Part shown: positions 12,455-23,442 of the stretch, piece by piece
Position numbering within the stretch: position 1 is the first letter of the stretch
How the letters are laid out: each line of letters starts with the position of its first letter
Assembly: GCA_029204225.1 (NCBI GenBank)
Contig: MU831923.1
Coordinates: 1-64,000, forward strand
Length of the DNA: 64,000 bases
Origin: Diphasiastrum complanatum
Lineage: Eukaryota; Streptophyta; Lycopodiopsida; Lycopodiales; Lycopodiaceae
Direction: 5' to 3'
The notes under the pieces: generated by a model
Database searches by the model: none
Told to the model about the DNA's origin: nothing
What the model saw: only the letters and a program-made list of their open reading frames with translations
Made by a program: the position numbers and the translations under genes

Positions 12455-15400
12455 TTGGTATCAGAGCTATGGATTTGCATCAATCAGATGGTGGAGCTAC
12501 TTCTTGTATTTTCTCAGTTTTTGTGGATTTCTCCTTGCATGTTACTTCCAGGTGGTGGAATTGAACTCCAAGTAGGTGACTTCTCTGAATTTGGTGTACT
12601 TTCAGTCTAAAGATCATAATTATGGGGTTTTTTGTGGAAATCAAAGGTTTTTTTTATGGTTTTAGTGAAATTTTCACCTGGAATTGAAGTTTTTTGCTTG
12701 AAATTGATCATAGGTATTGGTGTAGTATGTTTTCCAGATTGTACTTGCTGTTTTACAGTCATTATTGATTGGATCTAGATTGCATGATGTTGGAATAGTC
12801 AAAAGGTGGATTAGATAGTGATTTTGGACCATAAATGGGCTATAGAAACCATGTTTGACTAGAATCAGAACTTTTGGTGCTTGCATGCAATGGATTTATA
12901 GGGATTTGGATCTGATTGCACGAAGTTGTGGATTTTTCCCACAAATTTTGGTCTTTGATGTTTTTTGGACTAATTTTGGGGTAGATCTCAAAATTCTCAG
13001 CCAAGACTTGGTATGAACGTTTTTAGAGATGTAATGAAGCTGTCCCTGAGCTGTCATGAAGTTTGGAAGGGATTAGACACCATAAGGGGGCAAAACACCA
13101 AAAATTAGTGTATTTTTTATGATTTTTGAGCATGAATACCTCTCAATTGGGGGTTTGAACCTGTTGATTCTTGTAAAAAGCTTAAAGATATGATGGATTG
13201 TGTCTATTTTGAGCCATCATGCATCCAATTTGGATAGGTGAGCATTAGACACCATCATGTTGAAGTTTTGCTTGTTGAAGTCGGCCAAAAATGAATTTTT
13301 TGCATGATCTGAGCTTATGATTGCTTGCTGGAAGCTTCTATGCCTCTCTAATGAACCTTAGTAGAGTGCTTGTAACCTCTGATCCAAGGCTTTTTGGGTT
13401 GGGTTGGGCTGGGCTGGGCTGTGATCCAAGGCCCTCCTACCTATTTTTCATGCATTTATTGCTCGCACGTGTGAAGCCAGGGGTGCAGGGTGATGTGGCA
13501 AGACTTGTAGACCCACTCTCCCTCCATACTATGCTTTACAACGACCAATTTGGTGTCCTGTAGAGAAAGTTATGGTTGTCGGAAGTTTGGCAATTTTTGA
13601 ACTAAAATTTTTAAAATTTTTGAAATGTTCTGATGCATGCAGACTTGTAAATCAGTGTAGTGCTTGTCTGTTGATGAAAATGTATGGATAGACCTGTATG
13701 CATGCATGGATGCATGTTGCATGCATAATCAGTAGTTTGATTAGAAGATTTATTGCATGAAGCTATTTTTGACAATTCTAGTTCAAGCAGATTTCCTAGT
13801 GGCTAGGCTAATTATGAGAATTTATGGTGGTATGGGACATCAGTGATTCTAAAGGGGATTTCTTGGGTAGAATGATTTGTAGACCGATGGTTAGGGATTA
13901 CTGTAATGGTAATACTAACAAAGTCCATTGGTTTTTGTTAAGGGTATTTTGGGAATTATGAGATATAGATCGATCCCTTAATGGTATCTCATTAATTACA
14001 AAATATGGAAGCTCTTAAATCTATTTCTCTATTTTATTAGACCTCTACTCTTTAGAACTTTCTTAATACGTGACAATTGGATTGAGATTCATATAATTCA
14101 TTCCAGTGTAGAACTCTATTCTGAAGGACTGTTATAATTATATGAAATTGTACTTCCATATAAGAGTTTTGAATATGGCTCGGAACTTAGGTTTCCCAAA
14201 CCCTAACATTAGTCTCTATTTGATAGTTGATTATTGAGAGATAATATTTCTATCATTCGAAATAAGATATTCTGTGATTCTGAGGAAAAAGTCTTGTTTG
14301 TAATAGTATTGGATACTTATTACTGACTTTTTTGAATCTTTGATATCTTATATGTTGTCTCCTGGTTTCTTTTGAATCGAAATTATGAAAAAAAAAATTA
14401 AAGGGGGGAAGAAAAGATAGGAATAAGTCTTTCGTGGAATCAGCCAGTTGCATTGATTTTGGAAAAAAAAAAAAAAAAAATCTTCTATGTGTGCAATGGT
14501 AGAACTATCCAGTTTGAAATAGACAAACTCTCTAAGTGATTATTTTGTGTAATCTGGAACTAGAGGAGTTTTGGGGTTATTGAGCTGTGAGATATTCATT
14601 AAATTGGAAAGTAGTGATAAAGATTAAATTAAGATTCATTGATTGCTAGCAAATACCATTTTGTTATGGATTGGATTAGTGCAATAAAGCTTTAATCTTG
14701 ACTCTATGTCCAAAGATGTTTGTATGAGTTAGCCTAATATTGGTTTGTGCGCTAAGATATATTGTAGGCTGATTGATAGAAGAAATTTTGTTAATAAGAG
14801 TTAGATGGTTGGAAAACTTATGATGTGGAGTTATTCACTTCAAAGATTTCTCAGATATTTACTCATAGAAATAGAGTTCTTTGGTAGCTGAATTGCAAGA
14901 TTCTCAAGGAATTATGTGAGTAACATATGCAGGTTGTGGATATATGTCAGTTTATAGCCTATGTTTATGTATAGGAACATAGTTGGAAGTTGTTTATGTA
15001 CATCTTAATCTTGTGGATCTACTATGTGTTTCCTATGTACTGAGTTTATATTGTATACTTAAATTAGTCAGAGTACATAGACATATGAACAAGTAATGTG
15101 TGGAACAGTTACTTGCAGGTTAATGTCTCTTTCTGTGGAAAGGATAATTCATTAACTTATTTATGGTTTGGAATAAGATCTAAATGTGGTGTTATACATG
15201 TATAATTGAGATCTGCACCTAGACATTTAAGATTTCTGAATCATTCACAATTGACTTGAGTAATTGGATTCCTCCTGATTAGAAGTTAATTGGATAAATA
15301 AGCAGTGTGAAGAGAATTTACCGAGAACTGTTTATTTTGATCTATATTGCTCATAAGTCACATGATTATCGAGTCATTTGGATTCATTTATGAGAACTGT

Positions 15401-15700
15401 GCATAGAATATAGAAGATTCTTGATATAGAATATTTCTTGAAGTAGAAATATCCTAAGTTATTGACTATATCCCAGTGAGATCATATACATTTATTGGAT
15501 GATAGAGTCTAACTAATGTCAAGGATAACCACTGAATTCAGTTGGAATTCAGCAGAACTTATTCGTTATCAGCAAATGTTGGCCATGCTATAGTTATTGG
15601 TGGGAATATGTTAGTAGCCCTTTCAACTTGGTTAACGACAAGTCCAAAATACACAGGGTTAGTTAGTGCTAATTGAAGTTCCTAACTAAAACCAGTCATC
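12455..15700 (+). mobile_element. Long non-coding internal region after the family A 5' LTR
   Basis: Starting at the primer binding site, more than 3 kb contain no gag or pol domain in any frame. The first 340 bases are alignable in reverse with 53721-54065, where they again lie next to an LTR end and a primer binding site. This confirms that the sequence belongs to the element's leader. The family may be a large non-autonomous derivative, or an element with a very long leader whose coding part is lost here. Where the element ends and host DNA resumes before 15900 is not visible. Confidence 0.5.
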
Positions 15701-15943
15701 TAACGCAATCTACTACACTTAAGTCACTTACATTATCTCTAATGGATGTAACGGAGAGAGTTATGTGTATTGGAGAGATATAATATTAAGTGGGGGTGCA
15801 TGTTTTGTGAGAAAGTGTGAGGAAAGCCCTAAAAGAAGTATGACATTAAATTCGTTGAGGTACAGGCCAGTGCTGGATCTGTTGCACAACTGTTCATGCT
15901 CCTATAGAAAAGCATGTTCCAGAGCCATGGTAAGGACTCAGGA

Positions 15944-16190
15944 GCATCTTTAAAGCCTTTGGTAGCCTCGATTGCAACTGGTGTAATAATATGGTTTGTT
16001 CCTGTGCCTGCAGGAATGACAAGGAACGCTTTGCAGCTATTGGTCGTTTTCTTAGCCACCATAGTAGGCATCATCACACAGCCGCTTCCTTTAGGTGTTG
16101 TAGCTTTGATGAGTTTAAAGCTTCTGTGCTCACCAAAACCCTATCATTTTTCGGTGCTTTCAGTGCTTTTGGAAATCCGATTCCCTAGAT
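15944..16190 (+). pseudogene. Fragment of plastid-type 2-oxoglutarate/malate (dicarboxylate) translocator, DASS family
   Basis: The frame from 15944 reads [39 protein letters not shown] and [15 protein letters not shown]. This is the first membrane-spanning region of the plant and bacterial DiT-type dicarboxylate/anion-sodium symporter family, which in plants sits in the plastid inner envelope. After a one-base change of frame near 16110, the next family block is [20 protein letters not shown] (16126-16185), followed by a stop. Only about 80 residues of a protein of roughly 550 are present. There is no transit peptide, no other exon nearby and a frameshift, so this is a pseudogene fragment. 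It abuts an unrelated ABC transporter fragment within about 25 bp. Confidence 0.8.
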
Positions 16191-16213
16191 TAGCTTATCG
16201 CCCTTGCTTTTTT

Positions 16214-17321
16214 GGTGAGAAAGACATAAGAAATTTTCACCTTAAGTATTTGCGTCATCAAATTGGATTAGAAAGCCATGAGCCTACCCTATTTGCAAGA
16301 AGCATACGAGAAAACATTGCTTATGGCAAGGATAATTCCACAGTTGAAGAGATTATTGGAGCGGCCCAAGCTGCCAATGCACGTGATTTTATAAGGTGAA
16401 AATACTGGTCATATTTTTTTTTGGTAGTTATCACATTGAAATTGATTGAAAAGATTGGTACTATGGCATATCTAGGATATATTTTTCTCTTTTGTTAGTT
16501 TCATAGGTTTGAATGATATCTTACTTATCCGGAAATCTCCAAACTTGCAACTTTTGTGGGGTCAAATCTGGCTTTCATGTTTGAAATGAAGAATTTATCG
16601 GTATGTAAGAGTTGATGTCTTAACCCTTATATGATCACATTCATATCATATATTTGCTAACTCTATTTTTTGATTGTACAATACGTTTGGTATTCACAAA
16701 ATAGAAAATTTTATTTTGAGATCTGTCTTTTTCTCACTACCTTAGATATAACATTCGTTGTTGAAATAATGATTTGAGTGCAATAATACACTCAGTATAC
16801 ATGCCAAATTTATGCTTTTGTTTTCCATTACTTTGTTTTATCTCCCTTCGATGCTACTATTAAAACCAGGTCATGAAAATCAAGAACCAGATTCTTGATC
16901 CTACACTGATGAACCTTTTTGCCACTGATTTCAACCAATGCCATTCATGATTGGGCTTCATGTGCAGCTCATTGCCAAATGGTTACTCAACACAAGTTGG
17001 GAAGTGGGTACTTCACTTTTATGCTGGCCAGAAGTAGAGAATTTGTATAGCTCGGGCAATTCTGAAAACCCCAACAATTCTATTGCTCGATGAAGCGACA
17101 AGTGCACAGGATTCCCAATCAGAGCGTATTGTCCAGGATACTCTCAACCGAATTATGATAGTGCCCACAAACTCTCTACAGTTCAAAATGCAGACATGAT
17201 AGTAGTGCTTCAAGATGGTGGCATAGTAGAACAAGGCACCCACATAGAGCTCTATGCCAAAGGAGGAGGGGCTTATTACTCCCTTCTCAACTTCTATAAG
17301 CAGCCTCCTTTCACCACCTAA
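16214..17321 (+). pseudogene. Fragment of ABCB-type (P-glycoprotein/TAP-like) transporter nucleotide-binding domain, intron retained
   Basis: Block 1 (16214-16395) reads [19 protein letters not shown] then [19 protein letters not shown], the Q-loop region after Walker A. A GT at 16396 and an AG at 16966-16967 bound a 572-bp intron that preserves phase into SLPNGYSTQVG. The exon continues with a degraded signature (GQK then a stop in place of LSGGQKQR) and a good Walker [17 protein letters not shown]. The D-loop region is altered ([11 protein letters not shown] where ALDS is usual). After a frame change it ends with [20 protein letters not shown] and [11 protein letters not shown] before a stop at 17319-17321. 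The H-loop histidine is not in place. Retention of the intron shows a genomic-DNA duplicate, not a processed retrocopy. It is the C-terminal part of the domain only, and not functional. Confidence 0.85.
16396..16967 (+). other. Retained intron inside the ABCB pseudogene
   Basis: It begins GTGAAAAT and ends TTCATGTGCAG, and its removal keeps the ABCB frame (an isoleucine-serine-serine-leucine-proline run across the junction). It is AT-rich with no internal gene. Confidence 0.7.
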
Positions 17322-17579
17322 AAAATTTGAATAAGTTTTGATGGCTTCTCTTCAAAAACAAAGTATGAATTGTTAATATATTGCACAAGGCACAGATATG
17401 AACCAGCCTAAATCCTCATTCTTTCTATAATGTTCTGAAATTCCATGATATCTGAGTGATCATGATGTGTTTTTTTCTTGGCCTTCACACACACACACAT
17501 GTAGATTTCAATTTTTTTTTTGCCCCCCAACGCTCTCTCTCTCGATCGGGTCTCTCTCTCTCTCCCTCTCTCTCCCTCG

Positions 17580-18193
17580 ATGGCTGGCGCCTTCTCGCTG
17601 CTGCGGATCGCGATGGCTGGTGTTGATCACGTTCTACTGGGCAAGCTTGGGTGGAAAGGCAAGGTGGATGATAGAGGAGACAGATAGAGATCCTAGCAGC
17701 GGGGTACTATTGATGCCCTACTTAATGTAAGAGGGCTTCAGAGCTTTTGCAAGTAATGTTTGCATATATTGGAGAGATTGTATATGAAGCACCAATGGCT
17801 TATGATTCCAGCATGCTTCTTACCTTTGTGTCATTGATTGGAGCGTGGGAGATCTATCAACACACTTCAAGGAAGTGTCAAAATCCCCATTGCAAGGGAT
17901 TGCGTAAAGATGTGAAATTTGATATTCAATTGGAGACTGAAGAATGCATAAAACTACAGAATCCATCCGAGTTGCTTCCATGGAATAGGGGAGTGGAGCT
18001 CACTCGGGATCAGAAGGAGCTTGAGGCAGAACTCAAAAGGATGGCTCCACCCAACGACAGATCAACGGTGTTGATTTATCGAGCTCCTTGTGGATGTCCT
18101 GCTATTCGATTCGAGGTCTGGGCACCTAAGAATTTTTGGAACGACTCAAATTTTCTGAACGATTCGAAATTTTCCAATGACTCAAATTTTTGA
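17580..18193 (+). pseudogene. Damaged copy of plant 'ribosomal protein L34e superfamily' membrane protein
   Basis: An ATG at 17580 opens a frame reading MAGAFSLLRIAMAGVDHVLL then GKLGWKGK, like the N-terminus of this plant family. The frame meets two in-frame stops (near 17685 and 17694) and a frame change near 17750. The second frame (to 18193) carries VYEAPMAYDSSMLLTFVSLI with a hydrophobic membrane segment, then GAWEIYQHTSRKCQNPHCKG, DIQLETEECIKLQNPSELLP and YRAPCGCPAIRFEVWAPK. The CxxxxC and CGC cysteines are kept. Despite the family label, these proteins are not ribosomal L34; their function is not established to my knowledge. After VWAPK the expected basic end is replaced by an NDSNF-type repeat coded by the downstream array. 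It is probably a pseudogene, unless an intron removes the stops. Confidence 0.7.
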
Positions 18194-18612
18194 ATGACTC
18201 GAATTTTTTCTGTGAGTCAAATTCTTGAATGACTCGAATTTTTTTAGTGACTCGAATTTTCCAATAGATCGAATTTTTTCAGAATATCGAATTTTTTCGA
18301 TGACTTGAATTTTTCCAATGATTCGAATTTTTCTTAAGACTCGAATTTTTTCAAAGTATCAAATTTTTTTTAAGACTCAAAATTTTTCAGAGACTCGAAT
18401 TTTTGGAAAGACTCGAATTTTTTCGATGACTGATTTTTTTTTCCAAAGGATCGAATTTTTTCAAATACTCGAATTATTCGAAAGACTCGAATTTTTTCGA
18501 AGGATCGAAGGACTCTTTGTACTGTCAAGTCGAATTTTTCAAAAGACTCGAATTTTTCGAGAGACTCGATTTTTTCGAAAGACTCAAATTTTTTTAAAGA
18601 CTCGAATGTTAG
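18131..18612. repeat. Degenerate short-period array built on gactcgaattttt
   Basis: About thirty imperfect copies of a 14-17 bp unit, consensus close to gactcgaattttttcgaa, run from inside the end of the L34e-like frame to the start of the next gene's upstream region. Variants replace gactcga with gatcgaa, gactcaa or tatcgaa. The array supplies the last residues of the upstream frame and then runs on as non-coding sequence. Confidence 0.9.
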
Positions 18613-18708
18613 ATATTCGAGATGCGAGATGTGCGAGATTGGGCATCATCCAAATCATCGGCCACCACCTCGATCGGCCTCCATTGCCCGTCAACGACAG
18701 GCACTCAC

Positions 18709-18731
18709 AATTACTATATATATATATATAT
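18709..18731. promoter_or_regulatory. TA-rich run upstream of the CHCH gene, possible TATA region
   Basis: An alternating ta run (18714-18731) lies 41 bp before the ATG at 18772. It is the most TATA-like element upstream of that gene, but the distance leaves only a very short 5' leader, so it may equally be a simple microsatellite. Confidence 0.3.
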
Positions 18732-18771
18732 TTTCATATTTCATGTTCTTGGCAAGAGGTTTGACAAGAGT

Positions 18772-18996
18772 ATGGCGGATTCGTCTCTCGCTTTTCCAAT
18801 TCCAATTCCAATTGCATCCAAGAAATCCTGCGACACGGAAGCGCTGGAGAAATGCCTGAAAGAGCAGCAGGGAGATATGCAAAAATGTAGGCAACATATA
18901 GACGCCTTCAGGTCGGCTTGTTCCTCTGGGATGTCCTGTGAATCCAAGCCTAAGCCAACGACGTCGACGCAGCGAGCTTCTGCATCTCAACTCTAA
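18772..18996 (+). CDS. Small CHCH-type (Cox19-like) twin-cysteine protein, 74 aa
   Basis: An intact 74-residue frame starts at the ATG in tatggcggat, the best-context start; longer upstream in-frame starts would include the adjoining repeat and TA run. Residues 1-18 are hydrophobic and proline-rich (PIPIPIASKK). Residues 20-50 hold four cysteines in two pairs, CDTEALEKC and CRQHIDAFRSAC, separated by LKEQQGDMQK, with a further cysteine at 56. This helical coiled-coil-helix layout is typical of small proteins oxidised in the mitochondrial intermembrane space. The tail is Ser/Thr/Lys-rich. The pair spacings are CX7C and CX10C, not the canonical CX9C, so family placement is tentative. The frame has no introns or lesions and sits just after the degenerate array. 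It could be a functional single-exon gene or a recent retrocopy. The target of the protein is unknown. Confidence 0.6.
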   Translation: MADSSLAFPIPIPIASKKSCDTEALEKCLKEQQGDMQKCRQHIDAFRSACSSGMSCESKPKPTTSTQRASASQL

Positions 18997-18999
18997 GAT

Positions 19000-19673
19000 T
19001 TAGGGTAAAATTCTCGAGGCTACTAAATTTATGTGGGCAAATACTAAAAGGTTTTATCTTTTTCTGCATAAACCTTGATGATGTTTCTAAGCGTCTGTTG
19101 ACAGCTCTCTATATTTTGTAAGTAAATTCAATATTTTGTAAAGAAATTTTGGCGCTAGTGTGGTTTCCTCCATGTTCTCACATAGCTAGTTTGGACGATA
19201 TTGTAATAAAGAATTCAAAAAACGCACTGGATTTGAGTCGCAAACATGTCTTAAGTAGACTTATTTTCAGCTCTTAAACATACAATTGGCTTGCCTTTGC
19301 TGGCGTCTTCTAGATTGCAAAAATCTTGCATCATTCCTGGATCACGAATGTAATGGCATTAATCATGACATTGTAACCACCTTGGGGATCTTGAGTTTTA
19401 AAAAACCATTGTTTGAACTGACATGAGCTATTTGCATTGCCACTCTGCGGCAGGCTCAAACCCTTGAGATCTTGGAGCCTTGTGCTCCATTTTAGGCTTG
19501 CAACTCGGCTTACTCATGTTACAAGTGTATATTTGTGCATAAAATTTTTAGAGCAACGTGATTCCAATGACGTGCTCATTTTTCAAAAAAGAAAAGAAGC
19601 TCTATTGGGAAGAGTTAGTTTCTCTAGCAGTTGTGAAGGGGAAAAATAGACATGCGGCATGTTGTGGTTGGTC
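19000..19673. other. Downstream flank of the CHCH gene; no further gene seen
   Basis: AT-rich sequence, probably including the 3' untranslated region; aataaag occurs at about 19206 and is a plausible polyadenylation signal. No other coding sequence is recognised. Confidence 0.4.
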
Positions 19674-19960
19674 AAGAGGAGCCTGACTTCAAGCCATAAC
19701 AGGGCTCACAAAAAAGGTTGCATCTCAGCCATCCTGCAACTGCTACAACATGATACCCCCCGGTAGCTAGCCTCCTCATGATACCCCGGGTAGCCAACCT
19801 CAAGAGGAGCCTGACTTCAAGCCATAGCAGGGCTCACAAAAAAGGTTGCATCTCAGCCATCCTGCAACTGCTACATCTGGTATCCTTCATCTGACGGCTC
19901 AACATGATTCCCCCGGTAGCTAGCCTCCTCATGATACCCCGAGTAGCCAACCTCCTCATG
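19674..19960. repeat. Tandem duplication of about 128-158 bp
   Basis: Copy 1 starts at 19674 and copy 2 at 19802, both with aagaggagcctgacttcaag followed by an agggctcacaaaaaaggttg block. Both copies contain a ggtagctagcctcctcatga block and a second, shorter gtagccaacctc block. Copy 2 carries about 25 extra bases in the middle. Function unknown. Confidence 0.9.
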
Positions 19961-20748
19961 AGGGTAACAATCTGAAACGTTGCAAAGGAAAGGGGCACGT
20001 CAAATATGGCTTTCAACCTAACCAAAGTTGCCATGTGGCCATTGCTTTCACTAATAGCAATGGCCATTGGGACTCGTGCCAATCTTTTGAAAGCTGGCAT
20101 TTATTAAACACGGAACTGGCAAAACAAGAAATCTTCTAAAATTGGGCTATTTTTTTTGAAGGATGAGAAAGTACTTAAAAGTTAAAATTGTAGAAGTTTG
20201 AATATATGTGTTTCGAAAAATTGGCATGTACACTTTTATCTAGGGTTTGTATTCTCAATTTCGTTTAGCTTCATTCACAAAGCTTTTCATGCAGAGATGA
20301 AGATTCAAGCATGTATTCACTTCTCTTGCAGGCTTCCTTCCCAAAGCTTTACATGCATAGAGGAAGAACTGAGAACAATAACTTTAGTAAGCAGCATGCG
20401 TGGAAAGAACTTGGCATGCTACCATTGCCGAGTTTCTGTTTTCAATTTCCTACTTTCATCAATAAACGACCAACATGCCTTCAGCTTTATTGAAATCGTT
20501 AAGAAAGTAAAGATTCCAACTTGTACATGTTGTGCATATCTTGAAAAACTCATTTTCGATTTACACATCAAGCACAAGCAAATAATCAGTTTGCAGCAAG
20601 CTTCAATCCGACATTCCACATCGGAAAGAGGATTCCGAAGTCTCATGCAATCACCAATTTAATCCATAAATAAAAAATCCAGCAACTAGAGTAACAGATT
20701 TTCCATTTCATGCCAAAATTGGAAAAGCAGATCCAACGTCTCAATTGG

Positions 20749-20880
20749 CGGCTCTGATACCAATAGAAAGTCCAAATCGAGACAGAGCTTCCAGAACACA
20801 AAGGGAAATTGTAGTAGACGAAACCGTCCCAACCAAACCTAGACCCAATGCCGTTTTGGCCCCCAAGCAATCCAGGAGAT
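20749..20880 (-). mobile_element. LTR end plus primer binding site, minus orientation (resembles LTR family A)
   Basis: On the minus strand a ttggtatcagagcc primer binding site (20749-20762) lies at the end of sequence containing ggattgcttgggggccaaa and a tctaggtttggttggga block. This corresponds to the ggcttgggggctag and gatctaggtttgg blocks of the LTRs at 8211 and 11988. It is a short fossil piece with no internal coding region attached. Confidence 0.6.
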
Positions 20881-21315
20881 ACATCAATAGGGTACTTCAT
20901 ATGACTTACATCATGTTTATAACAATGGGTGATGGATTGTAACAACATTATCCTTCCTTGCAATGTCTTGGATATGAAAAGAACACAATTAAAGGAAACT
21001 TAACCATTGCATATGTTGTTCCCTAATTAGCAGTTGCTTCATAAAATATTGTAAACCTTTCTGACCAATCTTTAACCAAGAGCGAACAATGCTTCTACAC
21101 TTTCAAAGTATGTGCTATTGTTAAATTCCTTTCGGAAAGGCCATACATTATTTCATCATATTTAAACTTCATCTATGAAATGCAACTATATGACCTTGTA
21201 GAAGAGATGCATTAATGGAAGTTCCACTTGCATCTATTGCTACTAACAAAGTCTAGAACAATTAGCACATAACCAAAGATAAAGTCTATTTCCACTTCTT
21301 CAATTATTCTTTATG
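20881..21315 (-). mobile_element. Ty3/gypsy RNase H fossil, copy 1
   Basis: This block is a direct repeat of 21868-22292 and so contains the same RNase H region on the minus strand, in a more decayed state. It is separated from the second copy by about 550 bp of unrelated sequence. It is a broken, old fossil with multiple breaks. Confidence 0.65.
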
Positions 21316-21867
21316 TAATTATGTAGATTTAGGGTTGACCCCTATCTTTCTTTGAAATCTAGTTAGCAGTGCATGTTGATCTTGTGATGTAGATAGGTGT
21401 ATGTTGATGTTAGAGCCCACATGCATGTGGATGCCACCTTTGAATGCAACTAAAGACTCATGGCAATAGTTTTTCAAAATTATGCAAGTATTAGGAATTG
21501 AGGATAAGATGGGTTTAGGATTCTTGTAGTTAATATTCCTAATCATGCAAGCCTTCAAGTTAGGAATGGACTTGCTGGGAATGGGTTTATGATTCTTGTA
21601 TATAATATTCCTATTCATGCAGGCCTCAAATAAGGAATGGACTCACTTGGTAACGAAGCTCTCTACTTCACTAAGAATAATGCAACAAAAATGTATCATG
21701 CTTGGCGACAATTACATTTTTGCAATGAGAATATGTTGCATGGATGGTGAATTATGTATGAGTTATCTGCTAACTTGACTACGTGTAGATGTGTCCACAA
21801 TCTACATGATGTAACTTGGAGGTTGATGCCAATACACTGCGTGATTCTATAGATTTTTAGCATACGG

Positions 21868-22900
21868 ACATCAATAGATGACTTACATCATGATTACAAC
21901 AATGGCTGATGGATTGTAACAACATTATCCTTCCTTGCAGTGAAAGAGAACAATTAAAGAAAAGTTAACCATTGCATATGTTGTTCCCTAACTAGCAGTT
22001 GCTTCAAAAAATATCGTAAACTTTTATGACCAATCTTTAATTAAGAGCAAACAATGCTTCTAAACTTTCAAAGTTTGTGCTATTGTTAAAATTCCTTTCG
22101 GAAAGGCCATACATTATTTCATCATATTTAAACTTCAATGCAACTATATGACCTTCTTGTAGCAGAGATGCACTAATGCAAGTTCCACTTGCATCTATTG
22201 CTACTAACAAGGGTTTTTCAAAGTCTAGAACAGTTAGCACATAACCAAAGATAGAGTCTCTTTTCACTTCAAATATTCTTTCTGTAATCACCCATTTTTT
22301 CTAAATCTCAATTAGACTTCTATGGTATGAGTACAGTCCAAAAATTGAATGCATGTTATGGATCTCTTTCAGTTGAGGCCATTCTACAATAGCTTGAATA
22401 TTTTCTAGATCCACGTGTATCCATTTAGTAGAGCTTTTATGTCCAAGAAAGGGCTAAGAAGAAATCGGGTTTTCTGTCACTAGGTAAAACACATTTTTAG
22501 CCAAGATTCATAAACTAAAGAAGAAGACTTTTGTTATGTATTACTTTATTTCTATTGGAAATCAAGATCTCATCAAAGAAAAAACCTTCAAATATATCCT
22601 TCCATTCATATGAAACAATAAGTGCGTTAGTCAAGCCAAAAGGAACCACAAATTACCTATATAGAGTGAAAGTAGTTCCAAATGATGTTATACATTCATC
22701 TTCAAGTATGGCTGATACTCAATGATAGCCACTCAATGCATGATAATTGATACACTAAAAAAAAACACATCTTTTTCATATATTGGAAACTCCATAGCAT
22801 TGGATCTAATCATATTTCTACTTAGGAGCCCTTTTACCTACTTTGTCTTATTGGGCTGATAAAGTGGATAGCAAGGAGGACAACTACCTAGAATAAGATT
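21868..22900 (-). mobile_element. Ty3/gypsy reverse transcriptase and RNase H fossil, copy 2
   Basis: On the minus strand, from high to low coordinates, there is first a piece resembling the PFGLTNA region of reverse transcriptase (about 22640). Next comes a connection-domain piece resembling FLGHK...WIHVD...AIVEWP (about 22380-22450). Last is an RNase H block with EKPLLVAIDASGTCISASLL and QEGHIVALK (22100-22240). The order is that of a Ty3/gypsy pol. No gag, integrase or LTR is attached. It is an old fossil with many breaks. Confidence 0.75.
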
Positions 22901-23430
22901 ACATTTATAATTTTTCTCCTCCAATGGCAACAACATTGGCCACTCTTTGGCAAAGCAATGTGACTACCAATCCAATAACTTGACTTGTTCCATGATTGGG
23001 AAAATAATTTCCTTAAAGCTCTTCGATTTTAACCGATTCGAACCAGCTAGCCGGGTTCAAATCAGAAAAGGGTTCGAACTTTTTCTTTTTTCTTTCTCCT
23101 TTTTTGATCAGCCGGTTCGAACGGGGAACCGTTTCGAATCGGCCCCTAATGGTTCGATGATTCCAACCGTGGTTCAATGCAACTATGTTGTGCACAAACA
23201 TCAATGTGTAGGTATGTACATCGTGAGTAGGCCAAGCAAAGAAGCACAAGGTAACAATGTCAACTTCACAACACCCATGAATTGGGCATGTGCCTTTAAT
23301 ATGGTATTTGGATTTGAATTACTTATCAACTTAGGAGGGATTCAGAATCAAATTGAATGTGGTGTTACATGTGTAAAGGCGTATATCCGAACATTCAAAA
23401 ATTTCCAAATCTGGTGCAGCTAACTGAGTC
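22900..23430. other. Intergenic stretch with repeated gaaccggttcgaac-like motifs
   Basis: Between 23030 and 23170 several short runs related to ggttcgaa recur in both orientations. I see no gene. Confidence 0.4.
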
Positions 23431-23442
23431 ATGAGCGTTACT

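Noticed and set aside
17467-17580. CT-rich stretch as a separate gene start
   Set aside because: It is a pyrimidine-rich simple repeat directly before the ATG at 17580. It reads better as leader or promoter sequence of the L34e-like copy.
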